From: Zeus faber
Lineage: Eukaryota > Chordata > Actinopteri > Zeiformes > Zeidae
Assembly (NCBI GenBank): GCA_960531495.1
Contig: OY482851.1
Span: forward strand, 16,216,321 to 16,280,320
Length of the DNA stretch: 64,000 nucleotides
Direction: 5' to 3'
Of the stretch, positions 1-14,230 are shown in pieces. Numbering within the stretch: position 1 is the stretch's first letter; each line of letters begins with the position of its first letter. The translations under genes and the position numbers were made by a program. A model generated the notes under the pieces. It did not search any database. It was not told the DNA's origin and saw only the letters and a list, made by a program, of their open reading frames with translations.

Positions 1-3000
1 AGATTGATGACTGTCCTCGGTCTCGGTCAGCTCCCGGGTTTTGCTGGAGAGTTCCTGCTGATGTTGTTCATTTAGGCGTGCACTATGTTCCTTCTCTTCT
101 GCCAGTTGGTTCTGTAACAATTCTAAACGCCTGAATCACAGGGGAGAGAAGTGAAGTTATTGGAAACTAATAATAAAAGCTGAAAAATATGGAGAAACCA
201 CAAAAACATTTGAGTCCACTTATTATAGTAGGTATATTAATGTGTGCAGGCAACTTCCACATTTGATATATTTGACGTCATTTGCTTGAATTGAGTAAGA
301 AATGTTCATTATTTGTTAATATTCATGTTCATAAACAACTTAAACATTCAGTGGGGCATGGCACCTTTCTTTCTGTGTGAGGTCTTCATTCATCTTGGTC
401 AGTTGTGCCGAGCTGTCACCTGATGACTTCATCATGTCTGAAATGTTACTTTCTAGCTTGGTTTTGTCTTTCGTTAGCTGGTCAAGCTTCTCTTCTCCAG
501 CCTTCAGCTTCCTCTCCAGCCCTGCGTAAGGACGAGATGGAGGGTGTAAAAGAAAAATAAACTTCTTAGAGGTTTGGGTATGATTACTCTTCTTAGAGTT
601 ATAGATAAGTGTTGCGATAAAGCAGAACTCAGTCATTTGATGAAAACCTTATTCAACAACAACATAACTCATCTTGGTGCGGCTCAGTGACTGACCTGTG
701 ATTTGACTTCGAAGAGTCTCAGACTGACTTGCAAGAGAAGTGCTATGCTCTTCCTTTGTTACAAGTTTCTCACGCATCTCTGAAGAAGCAATGCATATCA
801 TTTCAGAAACTAAGATTGCAATCAGAAAGCCGACACATTTTAAGTTTGCATCGCAGACTCTTGGGGGGGAAAAAAAGCAAATGCATTGTGATTTCGTTTC
901 AAAATGTTTGCTGACAGCAAAGACAGAATTGAATTACCTTGCACAGTTTTTGCGGATTTAGTCTGCTCTTCTGCACTTTCGGATAAATTCTGCTTCTGTG
1001 GAACAAACAACATTAATCTGCAGTCGAAGATAAGATAAGATTCATACATGACTAATTATTTTACAATAGTCCACTTACGGCTTCCTCTGCGTACACATTA
1101 CATACAAACATATCCAACTGCTTTACCAGTAACATCTGTCCATAAAGTTAAAGCACCAGTTAAACCATATTCCCCACCCCACACTAAGAGGCATAGTAAG
1201 TTGAATTCTTAATTAACTTTTTTTTCTTCATCTCTAAGCAGCTTGGGGAGGGCGACGACAAATTAATCTAATCAAACTGTTAAGAAGTCCGAACTCTCAG
1301 AAGACAAACAAGCTGCTATAACAGCTTATCATGAGGCTCAACAAAAACCTGAAGACAAGACACTGTATCCATTAACCCTGTTATTGAAGACTCACCAGGC
1401 TTGTGAGTTCCTGCTCCAAGGAGTCTTTGTCTTGCTGTATAGCAGTCAAGCTCTGCTGCGCAGAGACGAGCTCCTGCTGTCTGCCCTCCAACAGTAAGCT
1501 CAACTCGCTGACCTACAGTACAGGTCAGAATATGGACCAGGGGCACATTGATGAAAAACAAAGAAAATACACATGCGTAAGACAACATTAAAATGAAGTG
1601 ACAATTATTATACAGTTATAAATCGCATGCTTCTCTAAAATCCTTGGGAGAGAGGAAAATAGGAACATGTTTCTGGGGAGATATAGGAATAACTCTACAA
1701 TGGAAAGGGACAATGTACAAGAAGGCAAAAAGGACCCACCTTGGCAGTCTGGGAGTTGGCCTCGATTTGGGCCTCGTCTAAATGGGTTCTCAGGGTCTGA
1801 AGCTCCTGGTTGGTTTGAGCTTCCTGGGACTGCAAAGCTAGCATTACTGTTGCCTGTTCTTTGGTGTTATCGTCTTTGTCCTGTACCTGTTGAACCAACT
1901 GCGCCTCCTTCTCCTCCATCTCCTTTACCTTTAGTTCAGCAGTGTGCAGCTTTCCAAGTACATCCTCCATCTCGACAAGGTGCTGCTCCTCAGCGCTCTC
2001 AACTTTGGAGCGCAGGGACTCCTCCAGTCGCTCCTTATCCTCAGTCAACGACAACAGCTTTGTCTTCAGTGCCTCTCTCTCCTCAAGCCAGACAGTAGTG
2101 AAGGCCTCATGCTTGGCTCCAGCCTCCTCTAGAGCCAACTTTTGCTCCACCTTTAGCCTCTCAAGGGCACTCTTGGTATCCACTAGCTCATCTGCCTGGG
2201 CACCTGCCCCTTTGCTGAAGGACTGCTTCAACTCCTCCATGGCTTGCTGATGAGACGCAACGGCGGACTCCATCTTGGAACGCCACAGCTCAACAACACT
2301 GGTATTCTCTTTCTCGGCCTGGCTCAGACGCATTTGCAATTGCTCATTGTCACCAGAGAGCCTAACAGAGGTGGCTTGAACCTGGGCAAGCATCTCACTG
2401 TGAGTCTTTTCTTCAGCTTCAAATTTCTCCTTGTATTTATGCATCTCCTCCTGCTGCTTAGCCTCCTGAGACGCCAACTCAGCCCTCAATGAGCATATCT
2501 CTTCGAGCAGAGGAGAGAGAGTTGAATCTGAGCCATCGGTGCCCTGCTGAGACTCTAGACGCAGTCGTAGGTCAGCCGTCTCTCTAGTTCGCAGTGACAA
2601 ATCACGCTCCAGGTCCATAATGCGAGACTTTTCAGACACAGTAGCAACCTAGGGGAGGAGAAATCTAACTGTCAAATGGGAGCAATACCATACCAATACG
2701 AAGAAAGATACCAATATCATATACATACATATACATAGTATATATGCAGTATATATAATTATTTTGTGTCAGACTTGTTGTCAGACTGGTGGCAAGTCAA
2801 CTGTGATAAATGAATAGAAAGCATAGTTTAATACAGAACCTTTAGACAGCCTTTCATTTGTCCAACAGACTAAAACTTCAAACTTACCTAACAATACTCA
2901 TTAAGTATTATATTGGCCTCTTGTGGCCATAAAAAGGTATGATCTTTATCCTAGAGCAGCAAGCATTCATTCAATAAGAATTAATTCTTACTGAATGGAA

Positions 3001-6000
3001 ACAAGCCTGTCCTATTGGCGACTGTTTTGAGTTTTTTTTGTGTTCCCTACGGTCATCTTTTATACAAGAGATGAATCCAAAAATGATCAACCATTCGAGA
3101 GTAAGTAATTGATTTTCACCAAGCACTGAATTAAAGTTTTCACTATGGATACCACTCTGTAGCTGCAATACCTTACGCAGGAAGCGTAATCCAGGAAGTG
3201 AATCAAACTTGCCAGAGGCAGGGAGATCAAAAAGCAGGACAATTGGAAGCTTGAGGCAGGAATACTAAAGATAACCAAGGAAAAAAAATAGCTAGGGACA
3301 TGGGAAGCATCATCTGTCTGGTTACGCAGAAACCAGATACCAGTGGGCAACTTGGACATCTGTGGGCTGTTTGTGGTAAAAAACAGTCGAGTCACAGAAC
3401 AGTCACCCAGTAAACCTCTTGCGTTCTAATAAAGCAAGTTGTAATGCGACATAAGAGAAGACTACTTTGAGTGGCAGCAACAAAATCGTATGATAAAAAT
3501 AAAAGGCTTTAGCTCGAGGAGTAAAAATGAATTCAGGGACAGCGTATCAAATAATTAAACCGAGCACCTAATGCACAGTCGATAATTTTTTCTATTCAAG
3601 CGCAAAACAGAAAAAGATTATTCAAAATCGTTCCATTTTCATTCCTCTAATTATTATTACATTTCCTATCAGGGGGGAAACATTACATTTATCCTTTGAA
3701 TCCTCGGAAAGTTCTTGGGTTCCAACCAAAAGCAATAAAAATGCTAAGCTAATATTTGGCGCTTGTCGATGTGCACCCCTCGTCAATTTTCCTGCCTCTA
3801 TCACCGTCCCACTCTTCAAATGCAACACCTTGCAGAGCGGAATCCATTACCCTAGTGTCTTCTAACTCTCTTTGGAGTTTCTCAGCTTTGGTCTTTTCAA
3901 AGAGCAGGCTCTGTTCAAGCTCCTTAATGTGGGCATGCTCCAGTTTGGTCTGCGTCTGTTAGTAAACAGGGGAAGAGGAGAAGAACACACCAGTGCCACC
4001 ATCACATGCCAGCCCAACACAGCCGGTGAGGGAGAGAGAAGGGGGATTATGTGTGGTTGTGAGGTGGAGCAGGGTGGGAATGGTGCGGTTGGGGGCGGGA
4101 GATGGGATGACGGGGCAAGGAAGGGGATATATGGGGATGGGAAGGGACACCATGCAGGCCTTTCACAAAACATGGCATGTGTTATGGATACGCAGGACAT
4201 TTGGGTTTATGGATGCAGATTAAAAGAACATCATGCAAAATGACACCTGGTGAACAAAGCCCAAAGGTTGTATGAATACAAAGAGATTTTGAAAAATGTG
4301 TGTCAAGCCAGCAGGTAAATTAAATAAAAGGATTTCACCATACACATGGAGAGAAAGCAGTGTTAGTTGTTTGTTCCCCCAGTATGCAATTGTACATCAG
4401 TGGCATAACCGAACCGATGCACTACCCAATTGTGTAAAGGTGCGATGAATTAAGGTATTCTTTATTCCTGTAATGTGGATATAGTAAATGTAATCTTTAT
4501 ACAAAAAATAAAATAAAAATTAAAGCCTTATCACCAACTGTGCTTTCTCCCATCTGTGCTAAATCCATTTACACCCTGTATATAATTATTGAGTATTAGG
4601 AACACAGATGACATGGCCTCCATGTATAAAATTAGTTAACAGCTTAAATGGAAAAGTAACAGAAGAATAAGGGGCTCTTGGTTGTCATTCTAACTTGTGA
4701 CAAAAGGATTTCAATGAATATTAAGGAATCATTTTCCCTTTAGAATTAAGTGACCCTGGTATTAAGGTAAGTATAAGACATTTACTTTAAGTTTCATCCA
4801 AAAAGGGGGAATACCACTAAGCTTCGATATATTCAACATGTCTCCTGACCTGTGATATCACACTCCAGAAATAATACATTTTACATGATTCGTATGGTAC
4901 ATTTCTGGGTAACTAATTTCTGATTCAGGGTTTGGAATATAATAAGAAAGTGTTTTGCATGTTAATGTTTTATACTTTGCTGTACTCATTCATGTGGCAG
5001 CATAATTTCTACTTTGCTATATTGACTCATAAATCAATATAAGTTTAAGTGCAAGTTTGTGGATCATTGTGGAGAATGTTTATATAATTATGCATGTTTT
5101 CATGTATGTTTGAACTTTACTTCCATTACAGACCTTGACTTTCCCCTAGGACAGCCTGGTCAGGGTCAAGTACTCATTTATTTCAATTTTATAGACGAAG
5201 AGTGATAAATTATGGAATTGCCTGTTTAGACTATCTCACACTCGAGAAAATTATAAATACTCTATTATAATAATAATAATGCAGTGAGGTATGATATCAC
5301 AAATAGGAACATTTAAGCTCTTGGCTTATGACAACCATTACAACCATGACAGCTATTAAAATATTATCTATTCTTCAATTGAGCGCTATTCCCCTGTAAA
5401 TGCAACACAGGAGTTTGAATTCAGGCCTGTGATTAGACAGTGGAAATGCAGGGGAACATCTCCTGTGGTCCCATGCCAAGCACTGGATCAAACATGAAGG
5501 ACAAGACGAAGGGAAAGAAAAGTAAGTAATAACACCACACCACTGAGAAGGGAGGCACTGGGGATTAAAGCACATTAGTACCATCAACAGCTTAAAATTG
5601 GCCAAGAGCGTTTACTGTATTGCAGGGTCATTTTTTTCCTCATACATTTCAAGCTTCATGCACGCTTCTGGTGGATGTAGTTAAGTAATTAATAAAAAAC
5701 AGTTAGTATACAATCACAAGAAAGATAAAGTGGTATTCTAACCCTGTAGCATTTTTAAAGAACTAGTTTGAGGAGGTATGCCTTCAGGGAAAGTGGGATG
5801 GTCCCCTGATTGGTGTGGAACTGTGGAATAAACAAGATAAATCCTATGATCAGACACAAATCCATTTGGCCCAAGTGTCTTGTCCACGAAACATAGAACG
5901 AGCACATCAATTCTCAGGACGGAACAATAACAGCAGCCTACTGTGCTTACCATGGGATGTTTCATTTAGAAAAATGCCAGTAAATTCAAAATTAATATCC

Positions 6001-9000
6001 ATGACCAAAACATAGATGTAAAAATGAATTACGGATCAAAATTACCTACTTGCATTTGCCAAAAACATGTTTGCCACACAATGCATACTTGATCCTTCAA
6101 ATAAATGGTCATGATGCAAGGGATTTAATAGTAATATTAATTGATGTACATTTCTAAAGTACCATGACATTTTAATATTAGGATGGAGCGCAAGGTTTTG
6201 TGACCTCAAAAGACAAATCAGAAATGCAGTCGTCGTGTTTGTGTAGTTTGGGCTGCAGCGCGGCTTAGCTCCACAAGAGGATGATGACTTTGCCATGAAT
6301 CCTCAAGCTTTTAGTCCCACTGCAGAGGCTTAGGTCTGAATCCATAGCTGACAGATGAAAATCAATCCATCTAAACAAGTCTTCTGAGACTGCGGACAGG
6401 GCAGGATTTGTTGCTAACAAGAAGCGCAGACCTTGCAAACGCTTAGTCCTGGAACTAATCATTCTTATGATTCAAGGTTAAATTAGCAGCACATCAACTG
6501 CCTTGTGATGAATGTAATGTAATATAATGTTTAAGATCTTATGATTTTGGGTTGCGTTAGTTACATTTTATTCGAAAAACATGTCGGTTTTTAACGTTTC
6601 ACATTTCCATTATAGAAATGGACTCAAATTAAAATTTTAACGTCACTGAATTTAATATTTAAAATTGTAATTCTGAGCCAGTGCCCGTCCAATCAATAAT
6701 TAAGATTTCATTCTCCAATGTTAAACAACGTTAAAGGATTGCGGTTGGTTACTTATAATAGATGCACGGTTGTGTCAGTATGTTGCATATTTACCTCCAG
6801 GTCACCTTTGGTAATGCAAGCTTCTTCAACACGGAACTGAAGGTCCTCGACCTTCCTGGTAAAACGGAAATTGGGTATAAAACTTAATATTTGCATTAAA
6901 GACAGTCTTTGAAATGCAGTAACAAACCCAGCAGTTTCCATTTCTCGTCACAATGTTTCACCAACAGTCTACCGCTCCATCGTCAAATCCATTCTGATGT
7001 GACCTGATTCAGTGGCTTCATTATTCCAACAAACTGACTCAGTGGAGCTACAGTAATATCTTTTGACATTGTTCCTGGCTCTCTGTACTTCTGGTGTTCC
7101 TTACCTCTTCTCCTCCTCCAGCTGATTCAGCAGATCCACCTTGTCTTTGTCCGCAGCTTCTACCAAGGCACGCAGCTGATCCATCTTGGCCTCCATCTTC
7201 ACAACACAAGAGTAGAGATAACTATAACCAATCATTGAAAACTATCGTACATGAAGTAATGTCAGAAGAAGCATTTCTCTGATAGCCAAGAAATTGTAAA
7301 GGGTGGGGATCATTTCATAGTTTTCTCCTGAGACCATTCCTGGTTCAGTTGAAGTAGATGCTAAATGCAGGTGATTAATACGATATTGATAGGCATAACT
7401 AATTATATGATTAATATGATATATCGACAATAAGTTGTACAGCGTTTGCAGAGAGGGAGATGCTGAATGATAATTTCCGATGATTACATAAACATGATAA
7501 CTTATGAGATGTGGCCACTTGGTCAGCTGACCTGCTCTTGGTCGTCTCTCAGCAGACTGAGCTCTTGCTCCACCTCTCCAACGTGGCTGGTGGCCTTTGC
7601 CACCTCCGCCCTTTCCATGTCTCTTTCAGCCAGCAGCTGCTCAATATGCTGCTGCTTCTCCTTCAGTGCCTCCTGCAGGGCCGTGGTGCCCGAAATCTTT
7701 CGATTGTACCGCGATGATGTCTCTGTGAGCTGTGGAGGGATATCAGCGATCTCAAGACTGGCAAACAGGAACCATCACAAAAAGACAAAAAACAACCCTT
7801 CTTCAACAAACTCTCGTGTTTGACTGTGTGCAGCTCTGTCAACTTTTAGCGCAACTTTATCAGAGTCGTGGTGTCATTATGTGTGAACTCCTTACCAGGC
7901 CTGTGCGGCTAGGTTTTGCACTGACTGAGGATGCCACAGAGCTCATGGTGCTGATGGAGGAGGCGCTGGGACTGCGCTTCAGCCCTGTGGGTGTTGCCAC
8001 CACCTTTCGCACCGTAGTCTTTGCTTTAGCTGTTGTGGTGGAAGGGAAGCCGATCCGTGTGACCTTGTGGACTGGAGCAAATAGCCCATACTTGGGTTGG
8101 CACTGAAAGTATCTAAGAAGAGATGAACACCAAAAATTGACATTTAAGGAATTCACACTATGCAGTCAATCAACTTATCGGTGGATTCCTGTGATAGTGG
8201 TCTCTATACCTTGTACCAGCCACCGCCCCATCGTTCTTTCCTAATGGCTCATCCAGTTCAACGCCGCACCACTCCCCTTTGGCAAAATCGGTTTCTCCAA
8301 GGAAACGTACCACTCCAGCCTTAGTGCCACCAACCTGACAGAAGAACAAAAAAACATGAAACGTTTTAATCCCTGACAAAAATCAAAAAGGTCCAAGGGG
8401 TAATCAGCTTTCTTTTGGTTATAAGCCCTTTGTGAGATAATGCGATCAAAGCAACAGTCTTTATGTGGCAATCATGTAGAGCCCAATTTCCAGCAGGTGA
8501 AACAGGTTTTTTCTGTGAAATATAATATGCAGCTGCACATTCTGCTAGATAGTAACGTTGGACATTGTGAGGCGATTTCCTGTTCAACCAATAGGATATA
8601 AGTGACAGACTTCCTCTTTGCACAATGTATTTAAAAGCCTTCTACTGAGGAAGGGAGAAAAAAAAAGAGGAAACCCCTGAGGAGGAAGGATCGTGCTCAT
8701 GTGAGCTGATATTTATCCATAAACTAGAGGACTGCATTCAGACGAATTGCAAGATTACCATGGTGAACATAAAAAATAAAATAAAAATAAAAAGGGTGCC
8801 AAAGGGTCGCATGACTTTTGACAAGTCACAGTTCTGTTCTTATGATGACATTGCCCTCAAAGTAATAGAACGCACTAGCACAGTTTGCTGTCCCTTAAAG
8901 TAAGTAACAATCAAATAGTAAATGATCACCATAATCTCATTTCACAGGGTATCCTAAATAATGTATAAACATCCATTCTCAGATTTTTGAAATATTGTTT

Positions 9001-10450
9001 TTGTCAACTTTAATATCTAAAAATATAAATTATATACAAAAATAAAAAAATTATGAACTTTACCAGAACGCGATCGCCCATCTTCAATTCCCTCTCCCCT
9101 TTCTTGACAGAGCCTGTCTCTGAGAGATTGGAGACAGATTCACTGTTTGTGCGGGCCAGGTTTGAGGGCGTCGTCGCCGGTGTGGTGGTCGGGGCCTTTT
9201 TGGCTGCCAGTGTGGTTGAGGGAACAGCTGATTTTGTAGAAGGTGTGTGGGAAACCACGCTGCTGACTGAAGGTGTGGGTGAAGCAGCACGGGAGGGCGG
9301 TGCTGTCTCAGTTCCATTGGCTTCACCCTCTGTACAAGACAACTTGGACGGACGGGTAAATATCCCTCGCAAGGCCTCGCACTGGAAGTAACGCACACCG
9401 GCCACGGAGCCATCGTTCTTTCCGATTGGCTCGTCTAGAACAATACCTGCCCACTGTCCTGGAGCAAACTGTGTCTCCCCTAGGAACTGTATGAAGCCCG
9501 GCTTATTTCCATTGACCCACACTCGCTCCCCAACCTGGTAGGTCTCCTCAGAACTCTGGGGCTCTCCTCCACTGGTACCCACAGCTGATTTGTCCACCAC
9601 TGTTGCTTTAGGCGCAGCTAAAAAGGAAAGGACAAGGAAGGAAACATGGTTTGTGTCACATAATTTGAGCCAAATGGCCAGTCGGGAAGAATAACTGTCA
9701 CATCTCTTACCGTAAAAAACCTTGCAAAAACAGGTCAATTTTAAATTGAAAGACTTCCCTTCAGGACCTCTAGCAGCACTTTATTATAGTAACCGTTCAT
9801 CTACAAAATACCACCACCATCAGACCAAATACCACAACCACAAAATGGAATACTTTTAACATTGACAAAGCTGGCTTAAACAGCCGATATTACAACATTA
9901 ATCATGAATCTTGGCAAGTTGCTGGAGTAAAAATGATGATGACTAGAGCTCCATAAGCATGCGCATTATGCCTGCATTGCACAGAATTCTCAGTCACCTC
10001 AGTGAGTCCAGATGAACTAGGTCTGTTCCTGCTACTGAAAACATAAGCAGATTGAGATCAAAGCCAAGGTCAGCATGCTAAAGCTCCATTTAGGGCACAG
10101 TTTACCAGCAGCAAACATCAATGCTCGACAGCTGCATCTAACCTAATGTTGAAAATGTATTATCTATCTTGATTGTTTGAATAAATTGAGATAATAGGCT
10201 GAGACGCAAAGCCAAAAAATAGACTTTGAAACATCCAAGGGCTTTAGAATAGATATTTGAGTTAAGACTAGCAACAACCCCAGATAATAAATCCAGCTAA
10301 AATCACTGCATAGTGATGGATTAAGGGAGCCGCCGGTGCTGGGATGGGCGATGGGTTCTTACCAGTTTTGGGGGCAGTTTTGGCGCCTGCTGTTCCTGGT
10401 CTAGCTATCTTGGTTGGGATTTTGATCCCACTGGATTTGGTCGTGCTCAT
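1..10450 (-). CDS. clip1: CLIP1 (CLIP-170), microtubule plus-end tracking protein, 5' two-thirds
   Basis: CAP-Gly linker protein that binds growing microtubule plus ends and EB1. The 14 exons in transcript order are 10363-10450, 9064-9617, 8210-8334, 7896-8112, 7532-7729, 7105-7196, 6795-6855, 3851-3955, 1740-2648, 1396-1512, 938-995, 696-779, 365-521 and 1-130 (cut by the window edge). Phases join without a stop over 965 codons. The start gives [15 protein letters not shown], like vertebrate CLIP1. Exons 2 and 3-4 encode two CAP-Gly domains, each with the GKNDG tubulin/EB-binding motif. A Ser-rich linker with [17 protein letters not shown] follows, then a long heptad-rich coiled coil including [20 protein letters not shown] and [18 protein letters not shown]. 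The 3' end, where the family has zinc knuckles, lies outside the window. Splice sites are GT-AG. A clip1a/clip1b assignment cannot be made here. Confidence 0.95.
1740..2648 (-). CDS. clip1: clip1 large coiled-coil exon
   Basis: A 909-bp, in-phase exon of 303 codons beginning [19 protein letters not shown]. The translation is Glu/Lys/Leu/Gln rich with heptad spacing, as in the long dimerisation rod of CLIP-170. [20 protein letters not shown] matches the conserved rod segment before KVKELE in mammals. The GC-rich third positions make it the clearest coding block in the first 7 kb. Confidence 0.95.
2649..7104. other. clip1 introns, 2.6-7.1 kb
   Basis: Apart from the exons at 3851-3955 and 6795-6855, this is AT-rich intron. 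I see no RNA gene, intact mobile element or convincing extra exon. The short open frames near 3.9-4.2 kb and 5.4-5.6 kb lack splice context or codon bias. Tissue-specific clip1 exons, known in mammals in this part of the gene, could be hidden but cannot be supported. Confidence 0.6.
7896..8334 (-). CDS. clip1: clip1 second CAP-Gly domain (two exons)
   Basis: Exons 8210-8334 and 7896-8112 join to give [36 protein letters not shown] and [19 protein letters not shown], the second CAP-Gly domain. A Ser-rich tail, [19 protein letters not shown], follows. The 75-bp intron is GT-AG. The domain is almost identical to the mammalian one as I remember it. Confidence 0.95.
9064..9617 (-). CDS. clip1: clip1 exon with first CAP-Gly domain and Ser/Thr-rich linker
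   Basis: This 554-bp exon encodes the first CAP-Gly domain: [19 protein letters not shown], then [17 protein letters not shown] and [19 protein letters not shown] low-complexity Ser/Thr/Ala/Pro linker follows, ending in [24 protein letters not shown], which starts the second CAP-Gly domain. In mammalian CLIP-170 the Ser-rich flanks are phosphorylated and help microtubule binding. The exon is bounded on the minus strand by an AG acceptor at 9618-9619 and a GT donor at 9062-9063. Confidence 0.95.
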
Positions 10451-10479
10451 GTCCTCTCCTGTGATCCACTAAATTCACA

Positions 10480-13400
10480 AGGCTTGTGTCCGTCAGTGGG
10501 TGCTGGGTGATCCAAGACCATCAACACACCTGGGTCCACTTCTGTACCAGCGAAGATTACCTCTTCACGCCACCAAAAAATAAATAAAATATTATCCAGG
10601 TGAAGGGAGAAAAAGCGCTGTTTGTAAAAAGCACCCTATTCAAAGAAAACAAAGAAAATAATATTTGTGTTTATAAGAGAGATGAACCGAATTTAGGTTA
10701 AAGCAAACAAAAAAACAACAAGAAATGGCTAAATTAGGAATCTAGGAATCTAAATCTTGGAGCAAAGGATACACAGAATATCAGGTGGGGCATAGATAGA
10801 AACCAGCTCTTGTTAACATGGTTTAAAAAAAATCAAACAAACAAACAAAAAAACAAAAACATCTGACCATATGGGGCTAGAAGTGATTGGGAAGACAGTA
10901 TCTAATAGTTTCTGTTCCTGGTTCCTTGATGCAATTTTTCTATAGCCATATTTGAGATAATTCAACCTTAAGCATCTTTTCATGAGTGTATATATATGAA
11001 CACTAGAAATAGAGAAAAGAACAAATCAACAAAACCTTTTATGCTTGGAAATGTGCTATCCATCACATCTAGAAATGCAGCTACACAACTAGAACAGCAT
11101 GCCTTATTTCTGGTTCAAAACAAATCCTAACAGTCCTTATCCTGCAGTCATTTGGAAAGTGGTAGTAATGATCAAAGCAATGATACAGCTGGAGGTATGT
11201 TGACTGGACGGTAGTATTCCATTTCTGTTATGACAACAAGCTCTGGAGCAAAGCATGTCACAGTTAGGCCTAAAAATATGCGCTCACAGGTCTCATATAG
11301 TCTCCATTTCTACATTACAGACTACTGACCAGTACCTTATAATTCACGTCAACTTCACCACAATAATAATATTACCCAGGACATCTGTTTTCACACTGTG
11401 AAAAACCTGAAATACTGTAGCCAGTGGCTGGCCTCTACTGAAACAGGTTTTTCCTGGAAACCTGGCACCAGTTTATCCTGTTTCCACCGCTGTTGTTAAC
11501 AGGCAGAAAACAAGACTGATCGACCTTGAAATAATCCTCAAATGTTGCCAATGTGGCTAAATGTAAATACAATTATTTAATAAACATAAGTTCAATCAAA
11601 CAATGCAGAAGCAACAACTACAAAATGTCTAATTGGACATTACATTTTTTGGTCAGTCAATCTATAAATCTTATGCAGTACTTTTGCAGGATACAAAGCG
11701 GTGGGTCCCATCGTTGGAAAAAATAAAACCTTCTAAACAACAGGTGCATAGAAAGTTGGGAGATCATGTTGAATCCTGGATCAAGTTACCACCTTCACTG
11801 AAGGTTGGTTAGGTAAATACAAACTGGAAGAAGCAACAAACAGTAGGGCATTGGTGAGGAGGCTTAAAGGTTTACACTATATACACTACTCCCAAGAAAA
11901 TCACATATTAAAATGTTATCAGTAAATAAATGTTTAACACACTTGCTTTTTTGCAATGCAATTTCAACACCTTATTTGAGCAGTGAATGCTTAACATTCT
12001 AATAATAGGGAGAAGACAGCATTTCCATTTCAGTTTTTTTTTACATTTCTCACATGAAATATGATACTGCCTCTCTCAAAAAACAAGGACAAATATAGTG
12101 GCAGGCAGCAATACACAGGGTGCAGGTTAAAGGTGTTAGATACAAATTACAGTTCCCGTAAAACACACCATAACTTTGTATTGACAATTTTCGAGTTACC
12201 ATGTAATGTAGCATCAGTTTGTGCTGTCGCTCATCTTCATGTCAGCATTACTACGAAAACGAGTTCCAATTTTCAGAGTTTCCATTGAACACAGCATCTA
12301 CTGACGTAATGATGCGGTGACAATTCATCTACCGATACACTTGTTGCGTTCTTACAGTATTACTTTATCCTTAACAAAATAAAACGATAACACGATTCAG
12401 AACCATTGCTCTGGAGCTGCAAGCGAACTCCATGTGTGAGGACACAAACATGGAATATGTTTTTGACTGACTTGGGGTTGAGTAAGGAATTTAAACATTT
12501 AAATTCCGCCAGCTAACTATGCATGTTGTGTGCAAATAAAATTATTTTTCTTATTCATCACGTTTCAGTCTTCTGCGATGTGTTTTTCGCACATCATATC
12601 GCAATGACGAACAAATGTGTTTATTTACAAAAAGGGCAAAAGAGATAAAATATCGAATGAAAAGCTTGGTGTTGTGTCAGGATGTTCCAACCCATCACGG
12701 ATTCTGCCCGAAGCAACCACTACAGACTGATGGAGCCTATACCACTGAGCTTGCCTTAATACACAAACAATGGGCTATGCTTGCCTGTATAAAATCATCT
12801 TCAGACAGTGAGTGAAGAGTTGTAGAAAATAAATTATGCTTATATGCAACTTCTTCCAAAGCATTTAGGACACATATCCGTCATTCACATGCAGACCTAA
12901 GAGTAATGGTAACCACGCGCCTACACACTCCAAGACATTTCTAACCCCAGAGCGAAGGGCGCTCATCAGCAGGAATTGACCTACTTTGGAAGTAGTGTGC
13001 CAGTTTTCCGCTGCTGTGCTTCTGAATGATACTGATAGTGCCCCACGGTCAAGAGTACCCTCTGAGTGTAGGCCCTTCAAAAAAGTATTCAAATTATTGT
13101 ATGCGTTCACCATGATAAAAGACAGTGATAACTGTTTATGAACCTTTCAATCTTTAAAATGCAAATAATGAATAACTTGACCTGAGGAACTGGGACATAA
13201 AACATACATAGCCTTCTTCAGAATCTTGGTAAATCATATTGTTTTACAGTGTGCTTTATTTTTCACATTGGTGTAAGGCACAGGGGTTTGATCTGGCCTA
13301 ATTTAGGAAAACTAGCAAAAGATCATCCAATTTTCAAAACAAGAAGAACATCATACTTGAGCTGTGGACATCTCAAAAGCATGCACAAGAGATAATTGTC

Positions 13401-14230
13401 TGCTCAGACTAGACTCAAGTGTAGTCAGCTGAAAATGATCTACTTATGCTGGAGACTTTTTCCACTGCAGTCGCTGTAATCTTTAGCTGTAGACTCTCGC
13501 TCTAATCAAGGAGAAAAAAACAAGCCAAAGACCAATGTACTGTCAATAATTTGCAAGGGATAAGGACACAGTTACTGTGGTATTATTGAAATACCCTTGC
13601 TATGCTTTGCTACACTTAACCTTTTCACTCCAAAACCACTTAATCCCTTGCTGTACTCTGGACTATATTTTGGTCATCTCGAAAATAAACTCTTACCAAA
13701 ATTATTCCAGCACATATTCTGTAAAACAGATGGTATTTGATTAAGCCAATTTCTCGAAACACAATATAGGAATAATCACAAATTTATCGTCCATGCACAA
13801 TGAGAAATGACAGAAATTTGACCCTTTGCATTACCATTTGACCCTACCTTACATTTCGTAATGCTAACGTGAGGTGTCAAATATCATGCTAGACTGGGCA
13901 ATAGAATCGTCTTTCAGACCAGCGCTTCGCTCCCCGTCCCAAGGACTCTTCCCTTCGCTGACCAAGAGGGGACAGAGCCACCCGCCCTGGACACAATAAC
14001 CCTACACTTAGCCTTGAATTAACTAACTAAAAACGGATAACTAACTAACTTTAATAATTTAAGTTATTAAAGTGAGTTTTGCATATGTAACCTTTAAACG
14101 AATAGTCAGTACAAGAGGAATGATTACAGCGAGGAAAACATCTTAAACAAACAAACATTTTAAATTAATAGAAAATTACACAAAGGTAAGTCTAAACAAA
14201 TGGGTCTTTAAAAAGCTGCGTTTTAAAAAG
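10480..14230. other. clip1 first intron, proximal part
   Basis: AT-rich intron between the first coding exon and the non-coding first exon. I see no conserved coding segment. Scattered poly-A tracts and weak dispersed repeats are present, for example a partly palindromic stretch at about 11,398-11,510. No tRNA or structured RNA was recognised. Confidence 0.55.

Noticed and set aside
3862..4243. Open frames on both strands near 3.9-4.2 kb
   Set aside because: They overlap the clip1 exon at 3,851-3,955 and run into intron; no splice or codon support beyond the exon.
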